In this document: piece after piece, positions 35,858-47,518 of the stretch | How the letters are laid out: each line of letters starts with the position of its first letter | Position numbering within the stretch: the first letter of the stretch is position 1 | Origin: Stropharia rugosoannulata | Taxonomy: Eukaryota; Basidiomycota; Agaricomycetes; Agaricales; Strophariaceae | NCBI GenBank assembly: GCA_028532985.1 | Contig: JANCIK010000006.1 | Coordinates: forward strand, 558,001-622,000 | DNA length: 64,000 nucleotides | Direction of reading: 5' to 3' | Made by a program: the position numbers and the translations under genes | The notes under the pieces: model-generated | Told to the model about the DNA's origin: nothing | The model's database searches: none | Seen by the model: the letters and a program-made list of their open reading frames with translations, nothing else

Positions 35858-37884
35858 ATGGCAATGCTTGAGTACTTGTTGACTAATCCGCTGTTAAGTC
35901 TGGGAATCTTTTCTTTGATCTACTGGGGCGTCTTATCACACTTTACTGGGGAGGCTTATAAAGTGGGTGGAATTCCTGTTGAATGTGTTGCCACGGCCCT
36001 ACTTACAACTTCGCTCCTGCAACAGTTACGACATGTACCGACTGTCTTCTCCAATGTTCCATTTGTCTCTTCACTGCAAACATGGTGCAGCTTTTTCCGG
36101 ATGCACACACTCATTGAGGACAGCTTCAAGAAGGTGAGCATACTTCTATCCGCTATGTGAATGCACCTAATAGATATCGAAAACATTAGTGGCCAAAGAC
36201 CATGTTCCGCATGCCGGATACCTTGAGGTGGACGATTGTTACTTCTGATCGTAGAATTGCAGAAGAGCTCCTTCGTGCCCCAGACACGGTAATGTCGTCT
36301 GCTGCGGCGAATATTGAAGTAAGCAACGATTCAAAAGAATAGACAACTCCAGCATGGTTCAGGTCTAAACCTTTAGTTAGCTTGTTCAGATGAAGCATAC
36401 CCTTGGCAGTGATATCTTAGGCACACCATATCATATTCCACTTCTCAGTAACAACCTCAAAAGGTCCCTACCGCACTTTGTCCCTCAAGTATATGAGGAA
36501 CTTATCAACGCATTTGGATCCTTCATCCCATTTACCGAAGGTATTGATCAGGCAGATGAGTGGTAAGGAGTCTAGTTGAATGTTTGCTTTCACAGATTGG
36601 GCGCCTATCAAATGTTCAGAGGTAGTACCAAAGATTGTGAGCCAGACTAGCAATCGCATTTTTGTGGGATATCCTTTGTGTGAGTTATCGATGCTTTCAG
36701 TGCGAATATGTTCCGTTGATACGATATCGCCTACAGGCAGGGATCCAGATTTTATGGACATAAGCACTCAATACACTTCCGATGTGTTTTTGGTCTCTTT
36801 TGTACTGCGTTGGGTTCCGATTCATCTTCGCCCGTGAGTTTGTACGCACATATACATTGCTTCCTCTGACGGGTTTCTTTTAGATTAGCCAATTCTCTTA
36901 TCTCGAATGTCCCGAAGCGGAAGCGCCAGGCTTTAGCACACTTGGGACCTTTGATTGATGCTCGGCGCAAAGAGCAGGAAGATGCAGAGAAACCGGTTGA
37001 CCAGCCAGTGAGTTTGTTGAAACATTTCATATACATAGGTTCATCAATACCTCACCTTCACCTAGATTGATATGCTTACATGGCTAATGGATGCAGCGGA
37101 AAACGAGCAAGCCACAAATGAAGCGCTGACCAATCGCCTTCTGGCTATCATATTCGGTTCCGTCCATACAACAACATTGGTAGGTATTTCTGACAACATA
37201 TATAACGAGTTGGCTCTCATTGACACGATTATCTTATCAGACCTTTCTACATGCACTGTATTATCTCGCTGCCAATCCGGAATATGCCACTCTACTACGG
37301 GAAGAAGTTGATGTAGTCGTCTTCGAACATGGATGGACTAAAGCTGGCGTAAATGAGATGAAGCGGCTCGACAGCTTCATTAAAGAGACTCAGAGGGTCA
37401 AACCACTTGCACATAGTGAGTCACCATTTCACTGATTGTGTGGACTTACTAACCTTCTGGTATTTCTATACTAGTCGGACTTGGACGGGTTGCATTCAAA
37501 GATTATACTTTCTCAGATGGAACATTCGTACCACGGGGGACCACAGTCTCCATTCACATTGCTGGTCCTCATTTCGATGAAAATGTTTACGAAGATCCTC
37601 ACACCTTCGATCCACTTCGTTTTGTAAAAATGCAAGAGAAAACCGGGCGCTCAATGGACATTACTTCCACAAGCAATGAGTTCCTTAACTTTGGACACGG
37701 CCGCCACGCTTGCCCGGGCAGATTCTTAGCTGCCTCTGAGCTCAAATTAATGTTTGCATACATACTAACATACTACGACGTAAAATTTTCTGAAGAAGGA
37801 AAGCGACCAGACGATCTATGGCTTTCAACTTCATGTCTTCCTAACATGGATGCTCATGTTCTGTTTCGTAGACGAGAGGTGTAA
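35858..37884 (+). CDS. Cytochrome P450 monooxygenase
   Basis: Uses heme and an ER reductase to insert one oxygen atom into an organic substrate. The start at 35858 leads into a hydrophobic anchor (YLLTNPLLSLGIFSLIYWGV). The segment HVPTVFSNVPFVSSL follows. An intron 36134-36190 joins EDSFKK to WPKTMFRMPDTLRWTIVTS. The I-helix region is LLAIIFGSVHTTTL, with a His where many P450s have a small residue before Thr. The K-helix ExxR is in SFIKETQRVKP. Heme binding is FGHGRHACPGRF, with the Cys thiolate. The end is TAA at 37882-37884. About nine introns. Length (around 500 residues) is normal. It resembles basidiomycete P450s near fungal entry-type families, but subfamily and substrate cannot be told. 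Confidence 0.93.
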
Positions 37885-38134
37885 CAGCTTCACATCTTTT
37901 TTTTAGATACAAGTTTTGTATTCATGTTAAAAAGTCCTTGAATTATTTGGGAGTTTCGAAAGGTAGCGGAATCATTTTATTATTATCTATGGACAGTCGC
38001 CTCAGGTCGCCTCTCTATGTCAGGGACCAGATCTAAGTAAACGGAATCTCTGTTCAACAAGGTGTCAAAGCAGTTAAACTGAGTCTATATAATCTTGGAC
38101 AACATTAGGCGCCCGGCCGGCAGCCCCGTGCCCA

Positions 38135-41100
38135 ATGAACCTTAGTAGAGCCCTACTAAATACACTGATCCATCTCCTCTCATCAATACTACCTCTACGT
38201 ATGTCCGTCGAAGATTGCTCCAGGGGTTTTCTATCTTCCCGCCAAGTGCATAGGGACATGCGTGCTACAAACAACAAACAGAACATACCATGCAGAAACT
38301 GGACAACGCAGGGATCTTGTCGATTTGGTGCCACATGCTTGTTCCAGCATTCTATCGCAGAGGCAGGCAGCCGTGCAGTGAGTCTTTCAACCGGCAGACC
38401 AACTAGCGACGTCTAATTCAGATATCAATATGAAAGAGTTCCAGGGCGTGTCCAACTCCAGTACCCACGTCGGAAGATAACCGCAACCAGAGAGAGAGGT
38501 AAGTACTTGAGTGCTCGTAATGTTCTCTGATCTCCTAGTTGGCAAAGTTCATATGTGTACACAGGTTAAACAACTCCACTACGCATGAAGGTGGTCATCG
38601 GCGTTCACCCCACGATCCAATCAAAGACACCGTTTGTAAGTACTGGAAAGCTGGGACATGTATATACGGGGAAACTTGCAGATATTACCATGCTACTAAT
38701 GAAGTATGTCTATAAATTCCTGTTCAGCCGCCTTCTCATCTATTTTATAATGTTAGAGCACCTCTTCGAGCTATAGCAATTCGAGCACGCATATGATGGG
38801 ACAAAGTGGGCTTACAGTTGGAAACCCCCTCTGTTCGGTCCAGGGAGAAGATGTCCACCACTCTCAGCGCAGCATCAGGAGCGGCTCCTTGAAAAAGATC
38901 GCCTGCCACTTTTGGAAAGAAGGAAAGTGCAAACACGGAGAATCTTGCAAATACAGCCATGTAGTCGAGGTGTGTTTATCGGTTACTAGACACTACTATT
39001 CTTGCTCATCACCCGTTGAACCGCCAGAAAAACGACGAATGGTCAGCTCAGCCAGTCTATGGGGGAGACATACTAGATTGGAGACGGAATTTCAAGCGAG
39101 GCGATAAAGAATGGGAATTCGTAGCAAGGGTAGAACAGGAAAAGGAGCATGGCAACACGAAAACGGTGCATGAGGATATACAAGATCTGCAGGCTCTCAT
39201 GGCCCAAGAGGCTGCTGTCGTCGAACAGTACGTAGCATCAGGGACGAGCCTTATAACTTGTGGTGCTGGTATGGCCATCCAACATATCTTGACCGGCTTC
39301 GAACTATGCCGCATCACTATAAAGAACCTTCCCAGTGACGTCACCCGGGACGAAATATCATGTCTGTTTAATATACAGGGAGTTACCTTTTCGGACATCT
39401 TTGTCCTAGAAGTCAAGCCCAAAGGAACAGAAACAGAAGCCGTCGTATTAGCTAAAGCAGACCAAGGAGAACAATTAGTACGAAAACTCAAAGACACCAG
39501 GCTACGCGGGGCGAGATTAACCTTCGATGTCGGAGAAAATGCCACATGGGGTGGTATGGGCGTATCTCCCAACAGTGTCCCATTCCTATCAATTTCATGG
39601 TGGGCTCCATCTGAGGTGAACCTGGTTCAGTATGGATCTGAAAAAAAGGCTAGAGAGAAGGTCGAGCAACTCAATGGCGAAATATGGAACAATCGTCGTA
39701 TTAAAGTGTCCATGAACAGGCGCCAGGAGAATTTCAGCGCTTTAGCAAACAATGCTTCAGTGATCATGGTTGGATGTCAGCCGGGGAGTGCGTCTGATAG
39801 GGGTTTCCACAAGTTCATTGGTTCGAACGTCGTCGAAACAGTGAAAACATTCAACCATGATCCCGATAAATTGCTTGAAAACATTCGACAACGGGTTTCA
39901 TTAATGGAGGGCGTGTTGATGAGTACGTATGAAGTCACCAGCGACGGGACTGGGGTTGACGGCGCGGTTCGCGTCAAGGTGCAATTTCGCGAGTGGGAGC
40001 AAGCCACATTGGCCTATCGAGAAATACACAAAAGTCCTTTGTCTGGTCGTCAAAAAGTCGGTGGGCAAACCTTTGAGTGTTGGGTTCCCGATCAATTTCA
40101 GTTCTCTGTGAAGATACCAAGACAGCAGTACGATGTACAGACAAAGCAATGGAATGAACTGTTGCAAAAAACTCCTGAGCGTCAGGCGCACATCCACACC
40201 AAGACTACAGAGTATGGAACCGTGATTATAAAGGTTGTTGGGAAGGACAAGAAAGGCACAGGGCTGCTAAAAGTCAGGATTGAGGAAATGGTCGCAGGAG
40301 AGAAGCTTGATCCGGCCATCTACTGGCATCCATCGTTTGCATCGAGATTGGGCAGAACTGTTTTTGAAGATCTTCCGCAAACTATGGGAGTCTATGCCCG
40401 CCACGACTTCAAGACAAGATCTTTGCGACTTTACGCCGATCGCGACAAGATGGAGGCTGCAAAGGGCTTTATCAAGGAGCAGGTAGACCGACTAGCAAAT
40501 ATGGAAACCACAATGACGTTGGATCGTGACTGTGTACGCAGCTTCATGCGCGTAGGACTTGGGAGATTGAAGGAGCTTCTAGGAGACGAAAATGTAACCG
40601 TCGCTATTGGTGCATCTCTATGCACAGTGACAGTCAAGGGGGATGCCGAAGCATCACATCATCTTCAACGAATACTCTTTGACTTGCAGTACAATTCTGT
40701 CAACGGCATAGAAACGGTAGTTTCAGGGAACACTTCAGTCTGCCCTATTTGCTATGATGATGTGTCAAATCCAGAGATATTAGGTTGTGGACACACGTAC
40801 TGTTCTCCATGCCTTCGCCATTTCCTCATCTCGGCATCTGATAGCAACAACTTCCCAATAGTTTGCCTTGGGAATGAGGCACAATGCAAAGCGCCCATCT
40901 CCATTCCGTCTATCCGGCGCTTTCTCCCAGATAACGTCTTCCAGAATCTTGTCGAAGCTGCCTTCGCTTCATACGTGGAAAGGCATCCACAGGAACTCAA
41001 GTACTGCACAACCCCGGACTGCAGGCAAATATACAGCCGACAGTTAAGCAAAAATCGAATACAATGCCCGTCTTGCTTTGCTTTGATCTGCTCCATTTGC

Positions 41101-41469
41101 GACGAGGAAGACCATGAAGGCATAACTTGCGAAGAAAGGAAACTCCTCCGAGACCCCACGGAACAAGAGCGCTTGAATGAGGAGCTGGCTAGGATCCAAG
41201 GATTCAAGAAATGTCCTCAATGCAGAGTATTCATCGAGAAGACAGAGGGCTGCAACCATATGACATGCAAATGCGGAGCCCATGTCTGCTGGAAATGTCT
41301 CAAAGTCTTCTCCCAGGACACGATATACAACCATCTTCGATCTGCTCATGGGGGCATTTACGATGACATCCCCACAGCAATGAATAATGACGATATGAAC
41401 GACGATAATTTTCTGGCTGTTCAATTGCAAGAGATCCAGAGATATGAGCGCATTCGTGGTTATCTGTAG
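38135..41469 (+). CDS. CCCH zinc-finger / RING-IBR-RING E3 ubiquitin ligase, copy A
   Basis: Five exons. Three CCCH fingers come first: CRNWTTQGSCRFGATC then LFQH (exon 1); CKYWKAGTCIYGETC then RYYH (38632-38690); and CHFWKEGKCKHGESC then KYSH (38910-38960). They usually bind RNA. The large last exon (39036-41469) has two RRM-like segments (CRITIKNLPSDVTRDEISCLF; SISWWAPSEVNLVQYGS with NNRRIKVSMNRR), a middle part with no recognised domain, then RING1 (CPICYDDVSNPEILGCGHTY), IBR (KYCTTPDCRQIYSRQ, CPSCFALICSIC) and RING2 (CPQCRVFIEKTEGCNHMTC, CGAHVCWKC). The likely catalytic Cys is codon 41251-41253 in EGCNHM. RBR ligases form a thioester with ubiquitin on this Cys. The start is 38135 or in-frame 38201. 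There is no DEAH helicase, which related plant proteins carry. Confidence 0.88.
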
Positions 41470-41871
41470 TTAGAAGCCGAGTGAAGTGGCAAACACAAGG
41501 CGAAACAAGGGACGGAATGAAGGTAAATTCAAGGTAAGTTAGGAAGATATGATGCATGAGGCCTGAGGTTGAAGAAGTAATTTTCATATTTGTACCTATT
41601 TGAACAAATTTAAGGACTGTTCTGTGCACCATTTCCTTGGCGTACTACCAAGTTCAACCATGCGGAGACAGTACTCACACCCTTTGTGTAAATATACTCA
41701 GAGCATATTTAAACTTCCTTTTTACGTCCTGCTTACGGGCCACGGCCCAGCTGCGATAAGATTAGACCCAAAGGCCTCGTGACAGTTGGAATCAAGTAAC
41801 TAAAACGAGGCCCCAGCGCCTACTAATACCTGCGCACTACCACCAATCCTCCTCTAACCAGTGCCACAGAT
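41470..41871. other. Short intergenic stretch between CCCH-RBR copies A and B
   Basis: Only 400 bases separate the stop of copy A from the ATG of copy B, both on the plus strand, as expected for a tandem duplication. No gene is seen. Confidence 0.5.
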
Positions 41872-44800
41872 ATGGATTCTGAAGGACCTTCTGGTACTAC
41901 CGCAACTGTAGCACCACTCAGAGTTTCAAAAAATCGAGGGACAAGGCCAGGAAATGCTGTGACCAGTAAGTCTAGGCACAATGGTAAAAACAAGGATGTA
42001 GTCAAGGACAGAAAGAGTAGCACCCCAGTAAGTTTTCCCGATCTCAGAGATAAGAAACAGAATGACAGTCACTCTGATTTTCAGGCAGAGAGAGAGACCC
42101 CAGAAAACGCGACACCGAGTCAGAAGTCGTTTGAACGGCGAAGGAAGCTTGGACATTGCAACCTCTGGACGGTGACTGGTAGTTGCAGATACGGTGACAG
42201 ATGCAAGTTTAAGCATGATAATGAGGTAAATTTTCAAAATAAGGACCCATATTCGTGTTTTCATGGGGAACTTAGAAACATTTTCCGGTGGGAGACCCAC
42301 TTAACGGACAGCGTAGTCAAACCGCAGGGGGTAGCATGACCTTCGGCAGCTCCTCTGCAGCAGATGGAGCAGGCTCTAGCGTAAGTGATACTCGGAAGCG
42401 CCATAATCGACAAGACACGAATGAAAGGAAGCAAGAGGTACATTCGGAAGCCGTGAGACTGAAACAAGAGAGAGAGCAGGTCGAAAGAGAGGCCGAAAGG
42501 AGGCGTCATCGCGATGAAATCCAGGCACGCTGGATAGAAGAAGCGGAAGTTGTCGAACAATACATCGTATCAGAGACCAGCCTCGTAACCTGTGGTGCCG
42601 GTCTGGATATCCAAAGCGTCATACCTGGCTTCGACTTGTGTCGAATCACTGTCAAGAATCTCCCTGGTGACACCAAGCACAATGAAATATCGGATTTCTT
42701 TACTCAACAGGGCGTGGATATCCACAGCTTTTATATCACGGCAATTAGACCCACCGGCAGGAAAAAGGAAGCCACTGTACTCACCAAAGCAGAGCAAGGC
42801 GAAGCCATCGCATTGGGACTTGAAGGTATTGAGTTCCGCGAGGAGGTTGTGAGCTTTGAAGTAAGCGCCAATGCAAGCTGGGGATCTATGTGCGCCAACT
42901 CAGGTCACGATCGTCCATCCATCTCCATTTCTTGGTGGATGCCTTCCGAGGTCAACATAGTGACGTATGACTCCTCAGATCAGGCAATGCGCCAAGCTTC
43001 CCGCCTGAATGCTAGGATCTGGAATAACCGTCGACTGCGGGCGTCCGTGAACACTAGGCCAACGGGGCCCGCTGCGCGATACTTCACACCTCACTCAATC
43101 GTCATCCATGGATGTCAACCTGGTAGTGCGATAGATAGTGGCTTTCAAGAGTTCGTGCAATCTACCAACATCAGGACGTCCAAATCATATGTTTACATAC
43201 CGGACGAAGCTCTGAGAAATGTGCAACAGACCGTTATCATGTTTGCTGGTGCAATGATGGACACCTTCGAGGTCCTTAACGATGGTTCCAAAATCGATGG
43301 ATTGATGAGGGTTCAAGTCAGCTTCAGTGAGTGGGAACAGGCCAAACGAGCATGCGTCATGTTAAACAAGAGGTGGGCCGTGGATCTACGAGGGGGCCAT
43401 GCTGTACTCCAGTGCCGCGTTCAAGAGCCCTTTATGTATTCAATTACGATACCTCGTCAGCAATACGAAGTGCAGAAAAGACAATGGGACAACTTATCCG
43501 TCAAGAGTCCTGGCTCGGATGCGCATGTCCTCACAAGAATTGGCGACCGCGGAGCAGTCTTCGTCAAGGTAGTGGGACAAGACAAGAAGGCGACAGGATC
43601 GTTGAAAGTCAGGGTGGAGGGCTTGATCGCAGGGGAGAAGCTTGACTCGACGACGCATTGGCATCCCTCATTCATGACGCGAAGGGGACGGGTCATTTTT
43701 GAGAATCTCCCAGATACATTACAGGTTTTCGTCCGGAACGATTTTAAATCCAAGTCACTGAGGGTATATGGCGATCGTGACAGAATCGAAGAAGCTAAAA
43801 GGATTATCAAGGACCAAGTAGATAGCCTTTCCCAAATGGAAACGATCCGAGTCTTGGCTCGCGAGTGTACACGTGGTTTCATGCGTGAAGGTTTAGGAAA
43901 GCTGAGGGAACTCATCGGTGAGGAGAATGTTGAAGTTATTTTGACAACCATTCCCTACAGGGTGAAAGTCAAGGGCGGCGTCGAAGCCACACACCATCTA
44001 GACAGGATAATAACCGAGTCTCTTAAAGTCGCTCACGACGACGTCCAATCCAGCGCGGCCGATAGGGAAACCTGTCCCATCTGCTTTGATGATGTGTCGA
44101 ATCCGGAGGAGCTGACTTGTGGACATACCTATTGTTCTACTTGCCTCCGCCATTTCCTCAGTTCGGCATCCGATGGTAAGAACTTCCCGTTAGTTTGCAT
44201 TGGAAGCGAAGCGCAGTGCAAGGTGCCCATCTCGATTCCATCTATCCGCCGCTTTCTACCAGAGAATGCATTCCAGAATCTGGTCGAAGCTGCCTTTACC
44301 TCGTACCTGGAGAGCCACCCTCAGGAATTCAAGTACTGTACAACTCCGGATTGCAAACAATTATATCGCCGTCACGCAGACAAGGAGATGCTCCAATGCC
44401 CGTCTTGCTTTACTGTAGTGTGCTCATTGTGCGATGGAGAGGGTCATGAGGGTATGTCCTGTGAAGAAAGAAGGATCTTAGCGGACCCAGAAATGCAGGA
44501 ACGTTTGAACGACGAGTTAGCCAAGACCCAAGGATTCAAAAAATGCCCTGAATGTGGTATATTCATCGAAAAGACAGACGGGTGCAACCACATGACATGC
44601 AGATGTGGGGCCCATATCTGCTGGAAATGCCTCAGAGTCTTCCCCAGGGAATGATATACACCCACCTTAATTCTGCTCACGGAGGCTTTTTGGATGACCA
44701 ACCTATAGCGGTGAATAACGGAAATATGGGTGACGGAGTATTTCTGGCCATGCAAATACAAGAAATCCAGAGGCTCGAGCGGATCCGAGCAATGAGGAGG

Positions 44801-45193
44801 GTTCAAGAACACGCAGCAATGCGTCCAAACGTAGCGGAACCCGACCCACTCCGAGTAAACGGATTGGGTCCAGCTGTACCGCAGCCTGCCAATGCTCTTA
44901 TCAGACAAGACAGAGCTTTTAATGCAAACGTAGCGCAACCCGACCCATTCCAAATCCCAGTAAATGGGTTCCGTCCAGCTGTACCACAGCCCGTCAATGG
45001 TCGTATCGGACAGGGTAGAGGTTTAAATGAGGGTCCGCCAAGGCACGCTACAGAGGAAGAAGTGGGATGGAGAGAGAGGTTGCTGCAGCAGGCTCGGACT
45101 AGAGAGGAACAAAGGCGACGAGATCAAGAGCAAGCCGAGATACGTAGGCGCCAAAGGGAGCAGGAACAACGCGGTTGGTGTATTCTAATGTAG
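41872..45193 (+). CDS. CCCH / RING-IBR-RING E3 ligase, copy B, with frameshift near the C terminus
   Basis: Paralogue of copy A. Exon 1 (41872-42222) ends with one CCCH finger, CNLWTVTGSCRYGDRC then KFKH. The main exon (from about 42290) mirrors copy A from VEQYIVSETSLVTCGAG through RRM-like segments, RING1 (CPICFDDVSNPEELTCGHTY), IBR (KYCTTPDCKQLYRRH) and RING2 (CPECGIFIEKTDGCNHMTC, CGAHICWKC, likely catalytic Cys codon 44583-44585). Copy A continues after CLKVFSQD, but copy B, after CLRVF, reads PRE and TGA at 44652-44654, because one base is missing near 44641-44646. The frame that would follow in copy A is open from there to TAG 45191-45193. A lone CCCH replaces the three of copy A. Either a true frameshift, a base-call error in a C run, or a shortened protein of about 790 residues in the main exon. 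Confidence 0.85.
44655..45193 (+). other. Out-of-frame continuation of copy B with repeats and a CaaX-like end
   Basis: This stays open for about 180 codons. It first matches the copy A tail: IYTHLNSAHGGFLDD against IYNHLRSAHGGIYDD, then MQIQEIQRLERIR against VQLQEIQRYERIR. Past the end of copy A it adds two copies of an NVAxPDPxxxxVNGxxPAVPQPxN unit, an Arg/Glu/Gln-rich helix (REEQRRRDQEQAEIRRRQRE) and the last residues GWCILM. Cys-Ile-Leu-Met is a CaaX box of the farnesyl type. Conservation of frame to the stop argues the segment is, or recently was, translated. Confidence 0.7.
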
Positions 45194-45409
45194 ACCTAGA
45201 TGGACTTACTCCGTCACAAAGTATGTTGTATTGGTCAACCATTTGGGGGTTTGAAATGAGATTACATGTAGCCGCGTATGTTAGAATCAAAAAAGCTAGC
45301 CAATCCATTATGAAACATCAAGCACGTTAGGAAAGTGAGCACGGTGACGTACCTGAGGAAAACTGGTATACACATAACGCGAAGATGAGTGAAGCATATT
45401 TGTCGGGGA

Positions 45410-46169
45410 CTAGTCAATGACACCCAAGTGATCCTCTTTTATCGTCCCAATAGCAAACTGGAATATGTTAGATAGAAACGAGGGCATGGGCTTGTCTTAC
45501 AATTTCCGTTGCATCCACCCGCGTACCCACGATTTTCAGACGTACTCGAGTATTTTTTTCAATAATCTGCCATCCATAAACACTTGCACTGGACACGAAG
45601 GAGTAGTCTGACCTGTTCATCGGAAGCAAATGACGGGGGATTCGAATTAGGATCAAATCTCATGTCGGGATGAATTAACTGTTGAGGATGACATTAGCTG
45701 CTAACTAACACTTCAAAGTTGGGCGCACTTGATGTGAAACAAAGACGGTCAGTGGCCCAACGTCTGCAAAAAAGCCCATCTGGTCCGACAACGTAAATTT
45801 GAACTTGTCAGCGGAGTTGACTATGTGTGGCTCACTTTATTGACATTGTTGACCACACCGTCCACAACTTCGCCCTTGAATGGTTTGAAGACAATGGCGC
45901 GATATCGAGTAATGAATTCTGCTTGCCCACTTCCGCTCAGAACCATTCCTTTGCCAATGTCGAGTATTGATACGACTGCGATGATGTATCCAAACTGACC
46001 CGAACATGTGCCTTCGACGTCTGAGTATAGTTTGGATTCAAGAAAGTTCAACATCCGTGGGCCAAAGTAGGATGGATGCAGAAGGATGGTATGGGTAAGC
46101 TCTTTCTTAATGATCTATGGTGAGATAGAAATAAACGGATAATGATCTTCAACTCACTATGAAGAACAT
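45410..46169 (-). CDS. RPB7: RNA polymerase II subunit Rpb7
   Basis: Rpb7 pairs with Rpb4 to form the stalk of RNA polymerase II that touches nascent RNA. The start at 46169 gives MFFI; a 72-base intron joins KELTHTILLHPSYFGPRM (acceptor CATTAAG near 46098). Then come LNFLESKLYSDVEGTC, GYIIAVVSILDIGKG, YRAIVFKPFKGEVVDGVV, VNKV, and an intron, MGFFADVGPLTVFVSHQ, another intron, LIHPDMRFDPNSNPPSFASD, IIEKNTRVRLKIVGTRVD, and finally FAIGTIKEDHLGVID with TAG at 45410-45412. All parts align with known Rpb7 over the whole length, around 175 residues. Six introns in a short gene. It ends tail to tail with CCCH-RBR copy B, 217 bases apart. Confidence 0.95.
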
Positions 46170-46270
46170 GATGGGCAGAAGCAAAGAATAAACGACAACG
46201 CGCTGCCAAAAATGTTGAGCGTGCAACTATCGCGGATGATGATTTCAATATGGTGGCACAAATAATTCAT

Positions 46271-46344
46271 GGCTTGTTAGCTCAGTTGGTTAGAGCGTCG
46301 TGCTAATAACGCGAAGGTCTTGGGTTCGATCCCCACACGAGCCA
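46271..46344 (+). tRNA. tRNA-Ile, anticodon AAU
   Basis: 74 bases. The acceptor stem GGCTTGT pairs with ACGAGCC (one T-G pair). The D arm carries GCTCAGTTGGTTAGAGC, including the A box. The anticodon arm is TCGTG-CTAATAA-CGCGA with anticodon AAT and no intron. The T arm holds GGTTCGATCC, the B box, with one possible mismatch in the T stem. Discriminator A is at 46344. It lies in the divergent gap between Rpb7 and Vps28. A T6 run at 46347-46352 should end transcription. Confidence 0.95.
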
Positions 46345-46346
46345 AC

Positions 46347-46352
46347 TTTTTT
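46347..46352 (+). terminator. RNA polymerase III terminator of tRNA-Ile
   Basis: A run of six T lies two bases after the discriminator base, as expected for a eukaryotic tRNA gene. Confidence 0.85.
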
Positions 46353-46597
46353 GCACATGAATGCTCAAGCGCTCACTGGTGACACTCATCGTTTTTTTTT
46401 CTTTGGTTGGTAATTCTAACGATATCCCTGAGTTCTTACCCAACAGAAACCTTATATGTACACCACGAACAAGCTGTCTCTCCAGCTTTTTGGCTACATA
46501 ACTTTGGACTAAGTAGTAATAACAGTAAGCATGAGCAAACACCGTCGTGACATCACCACTTGATTAGCAGTACACTTGACTTCCACCAGTGATTCCT

Positions 46598-47518
46598 ATG
46601 AGTGTGTCTATTTCTTTGGACGAAGAAGTTCGTCTATATACCACAAATGGTGAACGCGAAAAGTACAACACGCTTGCAACGTTGTATGGCATCATCGTCG
46701 CCTTAGAATACTTGGAGCGGGCCTATGTTCGGGACTCAATAACATCCGCTGAGTGTGTTTACATGACTATGTGTTCTGCATCCAACTGAGTGCCCGGCGA
46801 ATGAAGAGATATTCGCCTGCTTGTACTCGTCTGTTATCACAATACAAGATGATGGTTAAGCTACTTGGATCTGATGTCCCGAATATCGAAGAATTCATGA
46901 AGCGGTATCGAGTGAATCTTGATGATCATCAATCTACGTTGAATGCCCCTCATTAGTTTTGGTTGACAGATGGACCATCCTGCTGCATTGCATAGGATCA
47001 AGGTTGGCGTGCCAGCAACAGTAGAACACTCGAGTGAGGCTGGCCCCGAAACGGGTAAAATGATAGCAGAAACGACCCAAGTTCGTCCTGTCCTTTAGCG
47101 TCAAACGCTCGATTTGATCCCTTCGCAGAGCTTCATCACCTTCATGGATGGCCTTAGACTGAAGATGAAGGCGAAGGATCAACTTCACCCCATGCTCCAA
47201 GAACTTGTCACGTACTATGCCAGGTTTAAGGGTAGTAAAGACTGGGAAGGACGGAGTCGAATGGTGTCATGGTAAACAACCTAAAACCTTGATTAATGAT
47301 CTCGTTGCTGATTGTATTCCGGTGACGGCTATAGGCTTATAACTCTCAATGGAATGAAGGTCTCTGAAGAGTTGACAGAGGAGCAAGTCCGACAGGTGGG
47401 TACTTTTTTCTTTCGACTTTGTTCAAGCCTTCTGATATTTTGCTAGCTCATGTTCGATGTGGAACATGCTTATGGAGAATTTCTTCGCAGCTTGGGCGGT
47501 GAAAAGGATCATTCATAA
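46598..47518 (+). CDS. VPS28: Vps28, ESCRT-I subunit
   Basis: Vps28 is the ESCRT-I subunit that links Vps23 to ESCRT-II in sorting ubiquitinated cargo into multivesicular bodies. The ATG at 46598 gives MSVSISLDEEVRLYTTNGER, then EKYNTLATLYGIIVALEYLE, RAYVRDSITSAE, YSPACTRLLSQYKMMVKLLG and SDVPNIEEFMKRYRV. After an intron it continues as HRIKVGVPATVEHSSEAGPE, SFITFMDGLKLKMKAKDQLH, PMLQELVTYYARFKGSKDWE and the C-terminal four-helix domain with EELTEEQVRQ and MLFDVEHAYGEFLRSLGGEK. The end is TAA at 47516-47518. About five introns. The length of about 210-215 residues is normal. An ESCRT-I gene near E3 ligase genes is taken as chance. Confidence 0.95.

Noticed and set aside
39057..39572. 171-codon minus-strand frame opposite ligase copy A, and similar long frames at 40752-41207 and 43457-43951
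   Set aside because: They mirror strongly coding plus-strand sequence and carry no motif of their own.
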